From NCBI GenBank assembly GCA_956465555.1, contig OY101115.1, positions 4,564,120 to 4,628,119 on the forward strand: a stretch of DNA of 64,000 nucleotides, given 5' to 3'. Of this stretch, positions 30,186-39,577 are shown in pieces (position 1 is the stretch's first letter; each line of letters opens with the position of its first letter). This DNA is from Nitzschia sp. pyKryTriq1 (taxonomy: Eukaryota; Bacillariophyta; Bacillariophyceae; Bacillariales; Bacillariaceae). The position numbers and the translations under genes were made by a program. The notes beneath the pieces are model-generated. The model was not told the origin of the DNA, did no database searches, and saw nothing but the letters and a program-made list of their open reading frames with translations.

Positions 30186-31048
30186 TGTTGTTGGATTTAG
30201 AGCCAAGCGAACGAGCAGTCCGACAACTGCCCGGCGGAGCAATCATCCAGAAGATCATGCATCATGATGATGGAGGAAGACGACTTACTAGAGAGCTTCT
30301 TGAGGAGATAGAGAAAAGAGCCGAGCCGAGCCGAGGAGAATTTGAGATTCTGCGAACAACAAGGCCCATTGCGTTGCCAGGAAGGTTGGGCTTCTGAAGT
30401 TCGCTTCCCCACAGTCATCCTGGGACCAACAACGAAGACCCAAGATGAACTGTACCAGTATGGGTAGTTCCTACTGTAGATTCCCGGTAACGAACTTCAT
30501 TCTTCGTGGCAGTCATCAAAAGTTGTCAATAATCTATGCCAAGCAAGTACACTGTAGTAGAAAATGGGAAAGTTGTAACAAATCCGAACTCTCATTGTTC
30601 TCTCATGGTTAATAGAGCTCGTTAAGTCTGAAGTTCAATATTGGACATTTTGGAATAATGTCTTGATAATGAAGTAAGAATCGTCAAAGCGCCGAAGACA
30701 TTTTCTGCCAGTGGAGATTCTCTACTGGGTGTCAAGTGGGCACTATTATTGATTGGGCCTATTCTTGGCGAGATGTGTTCGAAAATATCTCTGCCCTTAA
30801 ATGCTTCCGAGTACTCGTACGTATGCACGGGGAGAGGAACCCAAATGCCATCACAGGAAAGATCAACGCAGATTCGGCCCAAACAAAACATCACGTTCAA
30901 AGTTGCAAAGCAACCTTGTCAAATCATTCTCGTCGCCTTCTTGCATGCATGTGATGCCATAATTCCGTCAAATACCACATCACAAGCGCACCTTGAAGTA
31001 ATTTCGTCTTGACAAGCCAACTTTCCCACCGCTACCACAGTTCGTACG

Positions 31049-34000
31049 ATGAAGATCTCTAACCTCGTACGCCTTCCACTCCTGGCGGCGCTGGTTCTTG
31101 TCGTTCAGAGCAAGGAACAAGTGGGGACAGCGGAGAACGCGACGAGTGCACCAAGTGATCCGACGGTAGATGCGGTACTGACTGGAGATGTCTCAAACGG
31201 GTTTTCATCCACCAGCGAAGCATGTGATTCTGAAAAGATCAAGCAGGATCCTTTCATCCACAAGTCATCCTACACTATTGGTGTCCACGCCACCCACGGC
31301 GTTGAGCGAAGCTATGAAGAGACCCATCAAGTCTTTTCGGAGTACTTGACGGCCACCGCTGGAACGAAATTTGACCCGCCGATCAAGTTCAACGTTGTTC
31401 CAAACTTCTTTGGTGGACTTTTCGATGCCATCGAGAATGAAGAAATGGACTTCCTCTACGCCAATCCTGGAGTTTACGCCTGCATCGGTACTCAAGTCGG
31501 AGCCACTGCTCTCGCGACGGTCGTCAGTCGCCTCGAGACCCGAGGTCGTACCTTCGATCTTGATGTGTATGGGGGTGTCATCGCTGTCCGCCATGACAAC
31601 GACGATATTAACACAATCGCTGACCTCAAGGACAAGATCATCGGAGCTGGAGGCATCATTGATCTTATGGGAGGTCAAATGCAAATCTACGAGATGGAAA
31701 GGGCGGGCATGTCCTATGTCAACGACCCCAAGCAAGTTGTGTTCACCAAGGATCAAAAAGATGTCGTACATGGCCTTCTCAGTGGTCGCTTTGATGTTGG
31801 ATTCATTCGAACGGACCAAATTGAACTCACCACGGACGAGAACGGTGACTACGTGGATCCCGACCTCTTCAAGATTATCGAGCCGAAGATCTTCGTGATG
31901 GACTCGGGTGAACTCTTCCCCTTCCTTCACTCGACTGACATTTTCCCCGAGTGGCCCTTTGCTGCCCTCCCCAGCGTGCCACGCGATGTCCAACAAGCCG
32001 TCCAGGATGCTCTTATGGAACTTGGACTGCATATTGAGATTGGAAAACAGCTCCAGGAGTGTCTTGCTGCGAACGATGCCCAGGTTTGTGCTTCCCTGGC
32101 CCTTGAGGACCTGGTAGAAAGGGTCCCATGCTCGGCAGACCACAATCTTGCACTTACGGCAGCAGACGGGGCCCGCAAAAGTCACATTTCAGGGTTTCGA
32201 ACTGCTCGCTCCTATTTTGAACTCAACACGGTTCTACAAGACGCGGGCTTTCTCATCAACAACGATGAATCCGGCTGGCACTGTCTCCGCCCGGACAATC
32301 TCTGGGAAGGTATTACCTGCCCCGATGGTTACTTCAAGAGACACGAGCCTGAGTTTCTCGGTGGTTGTGAGCATGTTGGATTGGCCTGTAATGACAAGGA
32401 AGACTATGACTGCTTCTGCAAGCCTTGTGTCAAGGCATTCGACGTCGATGTTTATCCTCTCGCTGAAGGCCAAACTGACCACCACCTCGAAGAATACTAT
32501 GGCGACGCTCTACGTGGCTGCGAAAAGATGAGTATCTGCGGTACCATCGAGCAAGGCGAGAGCATCACCCTTCGCGTCTTTGACAATCTATTACGGGAGG
32601 ACCCCCACATCGAAGTACTGGCACACGCTGGTGACCAGGAAAGGCCCCTGGAGCTGTCGAAGATCGAGGGCACGAAGGGACATGGGTATGAATTCGTGGT
32701 CATGGACAAGACGGTCCAAGTCCAAGTCATTGACATTATGATTAACGGTAAACCGATTTCACAGTCGCCCATTCGAATCATCGTGACAGACTTTAACTGT
32801 GAAGCAGTATACGGCGAGGGAAGCCATCGCGTGCCCGACGAAGAAGGCAACTGTGTTTGTGCTGGCAACACGTACGAAATGGGATCAAAATGCATGGAGT
32901 CGACATATTTCTTCCTTATCATCTTTGCTGCCGTCTTCATCGTATTGGGGGTCCTTATTTTCTTCTACTTGGGCTACAAGAAGAAGCAAAGCGACTCCGT
33001 TTGGCACGTTGAAGTCGAAGAGCTTCATTTTAACGAACCTCCAGAGATCATTGGTCAAGGCGCCTTTGGTGTTGTCATTCTGGGACAGTACCGAGGTACC
33101 AAGGTGGCCGTCAAACGCGTGCTGCCTCCTGTGGTTGCAAAGAGGAGGGGTAGTATGTCTCTCACTTCTTCGGGTCAAAATCTTGGCACACAAAGTGGTG
33201 AGATAGTAGGCTCCCGTTCTGGCTCGATGGAATTCAAACGCCAAACCACAAAACGCGCTGTTAAGAAGGAAGAACAGAAGACTGCAAAGAATGTTAAATT
33301 CGGAGAAAACTCCGGTGATATCGAGTCGCAAACAGTGTCCAAGACTGGCAGTATGCAGTTCAGCGGTAGCATGAGCGGATCCACCAACAAAGAATGGGAA
33401 CGGCTCATGTTGGGAGGTCACGCTTCCGACAATGACATCCTCCGAATCCTAGAATCTGCTACCGCCTCGGACCATGGGAGCACTTCAATGATGCGATCCG
33501 CCACTGCCTCTCAAAGCGTATTCTTGCGTTGGATGCCGATGTGGGCGCGTTTTGACGAACATTCAAGACGAATCAATGAATTTATGACTGAGATGAGGTT
33601 GCTCTCGCGACTTCGCCATCCATGCATTACAACCGTCATGGGTGCGGTGGTAACCAATAAGGTGGACCCTATGCTAGTCATGGAATACATGGAATATGGT
33701 TCTCTCTATGATCTCCTTCACAATGAGACCATGACTCCAGGTGGAGAGATCATCCTGCAAGTCATCCGTGATATCGTTCAAGGTATCCAGTTCTTGCACG
33801 CTTCCAAGCCTCCAATCCTCCATGGCGATCTCAAAGCCAAGAATATCCTTGTCGACTCGCGCTTCCGAGCCAAGGTCTCCGACTTTGGCTTTTCTCACAT
33901 CAAGACAAAGAAGCAACGCAATGTCCTCCAGGGGACCCCATTTTACATGGCCCCTGAATACCTGCGTCGCCGAACTGAATACACTCAAGCTTGCGATATT

Positions 34001-35383
34001 TATTCGTTGGCCATGATCTTCTACGAGATCTATGCCCGACAAAGTCCTTTTGAAGGCGAAGACCCCCGTAAGATTTTGCCCAAGGTCTGCCATCCTCGTC
34101 TGAACAAGAGACCAAATATTCCCGAGGCTATGCCACCCAAGATGGTCGAACTCATGAAGAAGTGCTGGAGCGCCAACGCCTTCTTCCGTCCCTCTTCCAA
34201 GGATCTGGACTTTGCGTTGGTAGAACTGAGTTCCCAGGATACCGAGCCATTGGAAACCGCCGCGAACAAGCTGCACAGGGAGTTGAAGGAGAAACAAAAC
34301 AAGACCATGTCGTTGTACGATGTTTTCCCCAAGCATGTTGCCGATGCTCTCCAGGCCGGAAAGAAGGTCGAAGCCGAATCTCACGAGATCGTCACTGTCT
34401 TCTTCTCTGATATTGTTGGGTTCACAACCATCTCGGAGCAATACTCGCCCATGAAGATATCCAAGATGCTCGACCGCTTGTATCATGCTTTTGATGAGCT
34501 TTCCCGAAAGCATGGCATCTTCAAGGTTGAAACTATTGGGGACGCGTACATGGGGGTAACAAATCTGGAAGGAAACGAATTCGAGACTCATGTGAAGCAA
34601 GTTGCCGAGTTCTCCCAAGACGCCATTCGAGCAGCCTCGAATATTATGATCGACGAAGATGATCCCGCCATGGGATACGTCCAGATTCGAGTCGGTTTCC
34701 ACTCTGGACCTGTTGTCTCGAACGTTATCGGATCCATGAATCCTCGCTATGGTCTCTTTGGAGATACTGTCAATACGGCGTCTCGCATGGAATCCAATTC
34801 CATGTCGGGCAAGATCCATTGTTCCCATGCATCGGCCCAATTGTTGAAACAACAAGCACCTGACATTCCCATTAACTTGCGAGGAATGATCAATGTCAAG
34901 GGTAAGGGCAAGATGAAGACCTACTGGATCGGAGACGATGCGCTTCTCAAGCCACTAGCTCCGAATCTGAATCTTTCGGTCCCCTCTCCCATGGAACCTT
35001 TGTCCGAGCGATCGGAAGAAGACCACATTCACCACGGGGATGAAACCGAGGTCAATCTCAATGATGAAGATGACTTGTCCGAAGACAATTCCGATCCTGT
35101 CTCGTCCAATGGACAGTCTCCCAAAGGGCGTCATACTCGCAATGGGTCCGACGAAATGGGTAAATCCACACGCACCCAGGACACTTCCATCATGTCCGAA
35201 AGCGGTCGCGATTCATTTTCCGGTAGTGAGCGTGACCACTACATCAAGGTCCACAGCTCCAAGCAGGACTCAAACAACAAGCCAATGTCGGCCAAGATCC
35301 AAATGGATGGCTCTATTCAAAAGACTTTGGATGATTCGCCCACGGCTCGGGACTGGCCAGCGGCGCCCACCATTCTGGAATAA
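31049..35383 (+). CDS. Receptor kinase-nucleotide cyclase with phosphonate-type binding ectodomain (copy 1)
   Basis: 1444 aa, one exon. A signal peptide (residues 1-21) precedes a PhnD-like periplasmic solute-binding domain (about 72-345: SYTIGVHATHGVERS, FLYANPGVYACIG, GGIIDLMGGQMQIYEMERAG). A Cys-rich region (about 350-610, EDYDCFCKPC) and one membrane span follow (617-637). The TKL-like kinase domain begins at IGQGAFGVV (about 665). It keeps VAVKRV, HGDLKAKN, DFGFSH and APEYLRRR, with a Ser-rich insertion of roughly 150 residues after the VAVK strand. The class III cyclase (about 1110-1300) has both metal Asp (FFSDIVGFTT, TIGDAYM) and NTASRMES. Purine-site Glu (KVETIGD) suggests GTP, but the second position is Gly (YGLFGD) rather than Cys. 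It would turn an external ligand into phosphorylation and cyclic-nucleotide signals at the plasma membrane. The ligand is unknown. Confidence 0.9.
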   Translation: MKISNLVRLPLLAALVLVVQSKEQVGTAENATSAPSDPTVDAVLTGDVSNGFSSTSEACDSEKIKQDPFIHKSSYTIGVHATHGVERSYEETHQVFSEYLTATAGTKFDPPIKFNVVPNFFGGLFDAIENEEMDFLYANPGVYACIGTQVGATALATVVSRLETRGRTFDLDVYGGVIAVRHDNDDINTIADLKDKIIGAGGIIDLMGGQMQIYEMERAGMSYVNDPKQVVFTKDQKDVVHGLLSGRFDVGFIRTDQIELTTDENGDYVDPDLFKIIEPKIFVMDSGELFPFLHSTDIFPEWPFAALPSVPRDVQQAVQDALMELGLHIEIGKQLQECLAANDAQVCASLALEDLVERVPCSADHNLALTAADGARKSHISGFRTARSYFELNTVLQDAGFLINNDESGWHCLRPDNLWEGITCPDGYFKRHEPEFLGGCEHVGLACNDKEDYDCFCKPCVKAFDVDVYPLAEGQTDHHLEEYYGDALRGCEKMSICGTIEQGESITLRVFDNLLREDPHIEVLAHAGDQERPLELSKIEGTKGHGYEFVVMDKTVQVQVIDIMINGKPISQSPIRIIVTDFNCEAVYGEGSHRVPDEEGNCVCAGNTYEMGSKCMESTYFFLIIFAAVFIVLGVLIFFYLGYKKKQSDSVWHVEVEELHFNEPPEIIGQGAFGVVILGQYRGTKVAVKRVLPPVVAKRRGSMSLTSSGQNLGTQSGEIVGSRSGSMEFKRQTTKRAVKKEEQKTAKNVKFGENSGDIESQTVSKTGSMQFSGSMSGSTNKEWERLMLGGHASDNDILRILESATASDHGSTSMMRSATASQSVFLRWMPMWARFDEHSRRINEFMTEMRLLSRLRHPCITTVMGAVVTNKVDPMLVMEYMEYGSLYDLLHNETMTPGGEIILQVIRDIVQGIQFLHASKPPILHGDLKAKNILVDSRFRAKVSDFGFSHIKTKKQRNVLQGTPFYMAPEYLRRRTEYTQACDIYSLAMIFYEIYARQSPFEGEDPRKILPKVCHPRLNKRPNIPEAMPPKMVELMKKCWSANAFFRPSSKDLDFALVELSSQDTEPLETAANKLHRELKEKQNKTMSLYDVFPKHVADALQAGKKVEAESHEIVTVFFSDIVGFTTISEQYSPMKISKMLDRLYHAFDELSRKHGIFKVETIGDAYMGVTNLEGNEFETHVKQVAEFSQDAIRAASNIMIDEDDPAMGYVQIRVGFHSGPVVSNVIGSMNPRYGLFGDTVNTASRMESNSMSGKIHCSHASAQLLKQQAPDIPINLRGMINVKGKGKMKTYWIGDDALLKPLAPNLNLSVPSPMEPLSERSEEDHIHHGDETEVNLNDEDDLSEDNSDPVSSNGQSPKGRHTRNGSDEMGKSTRTQDTSIMSESGRDSFSGSERDHYIKVHSSKQDSNNKPMSAKIQMDGSIQKTLDDSPTARDWPAAPTILE

Positions 35384-35402
35384 AAAGGCATTCGCGACTG
35401 GC

Positions 35403-35431
35403 GATTCATTCATTCATTCATTCATTCATTG
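35403..35431. repeat. (ATTC)n microsatellite
   Basis: About seven ATTC units in the probable 3' UTR of the receptor cyclase gene. Confidence 0.9.
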
Positions 35432-35620
35432 TTTCTTTCGGGGGGACCGTATGCATCATGATGATCATCACGTATCCGTATTATCTTTATATATTTTTAT
35501 TTGGGTCTTTTGTTTGTTACATGCGCGAGGGGATTTTTGTATAATCTAATTTCAAAATGGTAATTGGATTTAGTTCATCAAAATATTTAGTAGCCCATCC
35601 TTCTCTATTTAGAGTTCTCT

Positions 35621-36187
35621 TTAGAGCTCGGGCCAGTCGCGGAATCGATACCGATGGTTGCAATATCCCAATGGATTCTTGGCCAGATATTCTTGGTGTT
35701 CGTCATGGGCGGGGTAAAAGTCGGCATAATCGACAATTCCGGTAGTCACTTGAGAGGATTGATACGTGGAAATCTTTCCACTGTCCATGGCGGCTTGTAG
35801 ATCCGTCTTGACCTTGTTTGCAATTTCCTTTTGTTTCGAGTCTCCACAAAAAATAACACTGGCATATTGAGTTCCGACATCATTTCCTTGTTGATTCAAA
35901 GTCGTAGGATCGTGAAAGGAAAAGAAGAATTGAATCAACGCTTCAAAGAGCTCCGGAGTCGGTTCATTCAATTCCACATTCAAGACTTCGACGTGGCCAG
36001 TCGTACCACTGCAAACCTGTCGATACGATGGATTCTTCATCGCACTCGGGTCGGGGCTCATGAAGCCCACCTTGGCTTCCTTGATCGAATTGGGGAATTT
36101 GGCTTGGAAATCCTTGACAATGTACTTTTCGGTGCCCCAGTAGCAGCCGGCACCGAGGGCAAGTGTTGAAGCGATGGGAGACATCAT
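35621..36187 (-). CDS. msrA: Peptide methionine-S-sulfoxide reductase A
   Basis: 188 aa; reduces the S epimer of methionine sulfoxide in proteins using thioredoxin. The catalytic motif is GAGCYWG (Cys15; GCFWG in most members), followed by GFMSPDPSAMKNPSYRQVCSG and TTGHVEVLNVE, the usual GY.GG…nPsY..V..G..GHaE region, then FFFSFHDPTTLNQQGNDVGTQY with the substrate-site sequence. The C-terminal CNHRYR contains a possible resolving Cys. The ATG at 36187 leaves almost no leader before the catalytic domain, so this form is probably cytosolic unless a 5' exon adds a transit peptide. An (AT)n run lies just upstream. It sits convergent with the receptor cyclase gene. Confidence 0.95.
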   Translation of the reverse strand: MMSPIASTLALGAGCYWGTEKYIVKDFQAKFPNSIKEAKVGFMSPDPSAMKNPSYRQVCSGTTGHVEVLNVELNEPTPELFEALIQFFFSFHDPTTLNQQGNDVGTQYASVIFCGDSKQKEIANKVKTDLQAAMDSGKISTYQSSQVTTGIVDYADFYPAHDEHQEYLAKNPLGYCNHRYRFRDWPEL

Positions 36188-37212
36188 ACTAACAATATAT
36201 ATATATATATGTATTTTTAAAAGCCCAGTAAGAATAGTAGTTGCTTGTGTCTTGTCGTGTACGATCGTAGTGTTGTTCTTGTGTCGTGTGCGATCGTAGT
36301 GTTGTTGTTGTTCGGAAGAAAGTTATGAGAAGAAGATAGCATCAGGAGTTCAGAGTTCATCACATCATCAGTGCAGGTCCAGCACTTGCTACTTGCTACT
36401 TCTTCGTCGCAATAAAGCAAGACCAAAGATTGCCCAAGCGTTGTGTGCGCGCGCGTGGATCTTTGGGTGGGAAAAAAGATGATGATGACGTGGTAATATT
36501 TTGTTCTCATCAGGAATGAAGAATCATCATCATCATCATTATCAATCAGGCGGGAATGTGTACGTACTCGCCGTTTGTGGTATGCACTATTATGTGCTGT
36601 AGATACTACTAGTATGTAGTCGAACGAATCATCACCCCTTATTTATAATTTTTTTATTAGGCTGATGCGAAAATGATAGTTGTTTCTGTTGGGGAAAGTG
36701 ATGAGTAGTGTGCTGCATATGGCGCCAACACGGGAGCTCACCGGCGACATTATTATTTGATCCTCCACGCGCATCAATCGTTGGTATATCATATTGTAAA
36801 GCTCTTTGTGGATCCTCATATTATATACTACATCACGCAAGAATTCCAACTGAATCGATCCGAAAGATATACTAGCTAGGCTACTAGCTAGGGGAGGATC
36901 ATGGCTTCTCTCCCGATGGAATAAGGTGGGATCTTGTGGGTGCACTCATAGTACTACGTGTACTGTAGTAGTAGTAGGAACGATCCTCATGGCGTCGTCG
37001 TCGCTATCATCATAGCCCATGATTTCTTCAAAAAGGAGGGATCTCTCGTCTTGGCTTCAAAGGACCAGACATTTCCATCATCCTCTTTTGTTCGACTAGT
37101 AGTAGTAGACTATTGGTTGATTAGCTGAGTTCTCCCTGGCGTCGTCCATCATCAACACAAAGCGCAATAGAGTTGTTGTTGTTGTTGTTGTTGGACACGA
37201 GAATGACACGAG

Positions 37213-37245
<33 letters not shown>

Positions 37246-37283
37246 GCTCTGTGTTACGATCATTCTGCTTTCTCCTTTGTTTC
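36188..37283. other. Intergenic region with an (AATC)n run
   Basis: About 1.1 kb between two leftward genes: an (AT)n tract at 36195-36212, a repeated segment containing CGATCGTAGTGTTGTT (36258-36310), GT and CAAT tetramer microsatellites near 37175-37245, and no supported gene. Confidence 0.5.
37211..37245. repeat. (AATC)n microsatellite
   Basis: Eight AATC units, about 40 bp past the 3' end of the glycosyltransferase gene. Confidence 0.9.
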
Positions 37284-38846
37284 TCAATCTTGTCGTTCTT
37301 GTTGTTGTTGTTGATTTCGTTTTCGTAATTTCTTTTGAATCGTTCCAATCATACTCCGATGCGTCGGATACCGTCCCAAAGTCGGTGCCTTGTATTTGAG
37401 GGGAAGTGTAGGTAACTTGCGTTGCGGATACTGCAACGCAAATGCTTGAAATATCTGTTGCAATTGAAAATACCAATAGTCGGTACTGCTGCGAATCATC
37501 ATCATCATCATCATTATTTGTAGTGGTGGTGGTGGTGGCCCTTTAGTAGTAGGAAATTCGGGACGAGGAGGAGCCTCTTCCCAAGGTTTGCTTTGACCAG
37601 AAAAGTGAACAAAGTCGCGATGAGGAATCTTATCGTAAAAAAGAGGAGGTTGGAGAGTACTCCCATATTGACCCAAATACTCTTTGCCGGGAGGCAAGCA
37701 ACTATAGTTGGTATCTCCCGAGAATACTTCTCGAGAAGATCGAATCATCGTCGAGCTTTGGTCACCGTCGCCCACATGATCGACTACTGTATCCAAATAC
37801 AAAATGGACACAGCCTTTTGATGAAATCGAGTCCAATAATACAACAGTCCTTGATCGCAAAAATCGCCATGAAACGTCCAATTCGTCGAATGACGAGGCT
37901 CGATATAGCGTTTGAGTCCCGTATCCTCGAATGTTTCTACGGGTTGGGGCAACCCCGTCCATTCCTCGGTGAGAACATGTCCCCATCCCCGTACCGGATC
38001 CCAATGAGGATACGGCAACTGAAGAGCTTCTTGTTCCCGTCGCTCGACGACCGCTTCCCACTCATCGTACTGACCAGGCTTCAAGACAAATAATCCCCCA
38101 TGAGAAGGTTCGGTGAACCAGGCCAAGACTATATTTGGTTGCAAGATGGAATTTGTCGATAGTTCCATGAGATAATCCAAATTACAGAGTGGCATGACAT
38201 CGGCATCCAAATACATGACTCGTTCATATTCCGTCAATTCCAAAATGTGAAACTTGGCCAACTGAGCACTGTAAAAGTTGTCTCGGAGGAGCGGTGGAAG
38301 GTAGCGAATCCGAATGGGATTATTATTATTATTATTATTATCATTATTATCGGGATTGAGCCTCATTTGCAGCCACTGTAAATCACTGGGTGGTAGCTCT
38401 TGTTGAGCGGTACTTGTCGCGTTTTGATCGTTCTTTTGTTTGGATGATGCCACCATTTGAATCATTACGACGACATCGGCACGACTGCCACTATCTACCA
38501 AGTTCTTGGTCGCTACCAGAATATTGTAAATGTAGGGTCGGTAGGTCAAGGGACTTGAAGGGTCGCAACCAGAAATCAAGAAAGCGTAGGCAAATTTCTT
38601 GCTGCTGGTCTTACTAGTAATAGTAGTCTTTGTCGTTTCTGGTTTCGTTTTGCTGGATATCGCGTTATCCTCGTTACCATCGGTGGGAGTGGTCGGGCAG
38701 TCCAACAAGCTACTGCTACCTTGTAGTTCGAAACTTGCATGGAGCATTTGAAAGGACAGCATTCCCACCAGGAAGGAAAGAAATCCAACGAGCCATTGCA
38801 GCCGCCGATGGATTATTGTCCTTGAGGATCCTCCTCGCCCCGTCAT
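37284..38846 (-). CDS. Family 8 glycosyltransferase, glycogenin/GAUT-like, type II Golgi membrane protein
   Basis: 520 aa; ATG at 38846. An N-terminal anchor (LQWLVGFLSFLVGMLSFQML) predicts a Golgi type II topology. The GT8 fold is shown by FAYAFLISG, FHILELTEYERVMYLDADVMP with the DAD metal motif near residue 213, HGGLFVLKPG, FCDQGLLYYW and the C-terminal FVHFSGQSKPW, whose His coordinates Mn2+ in glycogenin-type enzymes. The donor would be a UDP-sugar; acceptor and product are unknown. Asn- and Met-rich low-complexity insertions and a Gln-rich tail are additions. An alternative would be a plant glucuronosyltransferase-like (GUX/PGSIP) enzyme, which shares these motifs. Confidence 0.88.
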   Translation of the reverse strand: MTGRGGSSRTIIHRRLQWLVGFLSFLVGMLSFQMLHASFELQGSSSLLDCPTTPTDGNEDNAISSKTKPETTKTTITSKTSSKKFAYAFLISGCDPSSPLTYRPYIYNILVATKNLVDSGSRADVVVMIQMVASSKQKNDQNATSTAQQELPPSDLQWLQMRLNPDNNDNNNNNNNPIRIRYLPPLLRDNFYSAQLAKFHILELTEYERVMYLDADVMPLCNLDYLMELSTNSILQPNIVLAWFTEPSHGGLFVLKPGQYDEWEAVVERREQEALQLPYPHWDPVRGWGHVLTEEWTGLPQPVETFEDTGLKRYIEPRHSTNWTFHGDFCDQGLLYYWTRFHQKAVSILYLDTVVDHVGDGDQSSTMIRSSREVFSGDTNYSCLPPGKEYLGQYGSTLQPPLFYDKIPHRDFVHFSGQSKPWEEAPPRPEFPTTKGPPPPPLQIMMMMMMIRSSTDYWYFQLQQIFQAFALQYPQRKLPTLPLKYKAPTLGRYPTHRSMIGTIQKKLRKRNQQQQQERQD

Positions 38847-39577
38847 GATAGAATGTGGCAGCTACTACTACTACTTCTTCTTCTTCTTCTGCTTTCATGC
38901 AGGTACATGGCATTCGTATGATGGACCTTTTAGAGAATGAAAGCCACCTACAGCATCTTCTCAGCGAGCAGAGGGACATTGTCGACACCGCCGTCCTCTG
39001 ACCAGACGCGACGAAAGAAAGAGCACAAGAACAAGGAGATGCGCGGACGGAACTACATAGTAGAAGAAGACGAAGAATGGCGGGAAACGAACAGAGCGAG
39101 AGGCTGTGCCCTCCACGTGGTAGCTCGAAATATGAAGGAACAGATTTAGCGCTCTCTAAAAAGGATATCATGAATTTCAGTACTTATGTACTAAATTAGT
39201 CCCGGCCCCCTGCCTATTTTTGCTACAGTACTTTGGCCGTGCGCGCGGCTTTTTTGACCATGACGCGATGTTATAACGACCACCGTTCAGCTCTTTTATT
39301 ATTTTGCGATGGCGTTGTTTTGATTTGAATAATGAATGAAGCCCCCTAACGGTACCGGTATGGTACTGTATTCCTGACGTCTTTGTTCAGTAGATATGTT
39401 GACAATACAAAGGAACTCAAAAAGTACGATATGGTTCAAGTACACGACACACTGAACTGAAATAAAAATTATATTGTACGAGTAATAATCCCCTCCCCGC
39501 CGCCCTCTCACTATACTCGTACTTGTTGTTCTCCCCATCATATGATATTGCCCCTCTTGCGTACTGTACCCTTCTTC
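38847..39577. other. Intergenic region, no gene seen
   Basis: About 730 bp between two leftward genes with a CTT trinucleotide run near 38872. No supported ORF. Confidence 0.5.

Larger units (their letters stand above)
29411..31048. other. Intergenic region with hairpin-rich block
   Basis: About 1.6 kb between divergent genes. It contains the palindrome-rich block at 29889-29978 with a small minus-strand ORF (both listed), a GTT/AAC microsatellite near 30012, and a 24-bp tandem duplication near 30131-30185. The right end should hold the promoter of the receptor cyclase; no TATA box is obvious. Confidence 0.45.

Noticed and set aside
31265-34855. Long minus-strand open frames (306 and 393 residues) across receptor copy 1
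   Set aside because: They mirror the codon bias of the coding strand and carry no family motif; the sense strand encodes clear kinase and cyclase domains. The same applies to the 413-residue plus-strand frame at 40151-41392 over copy 2.
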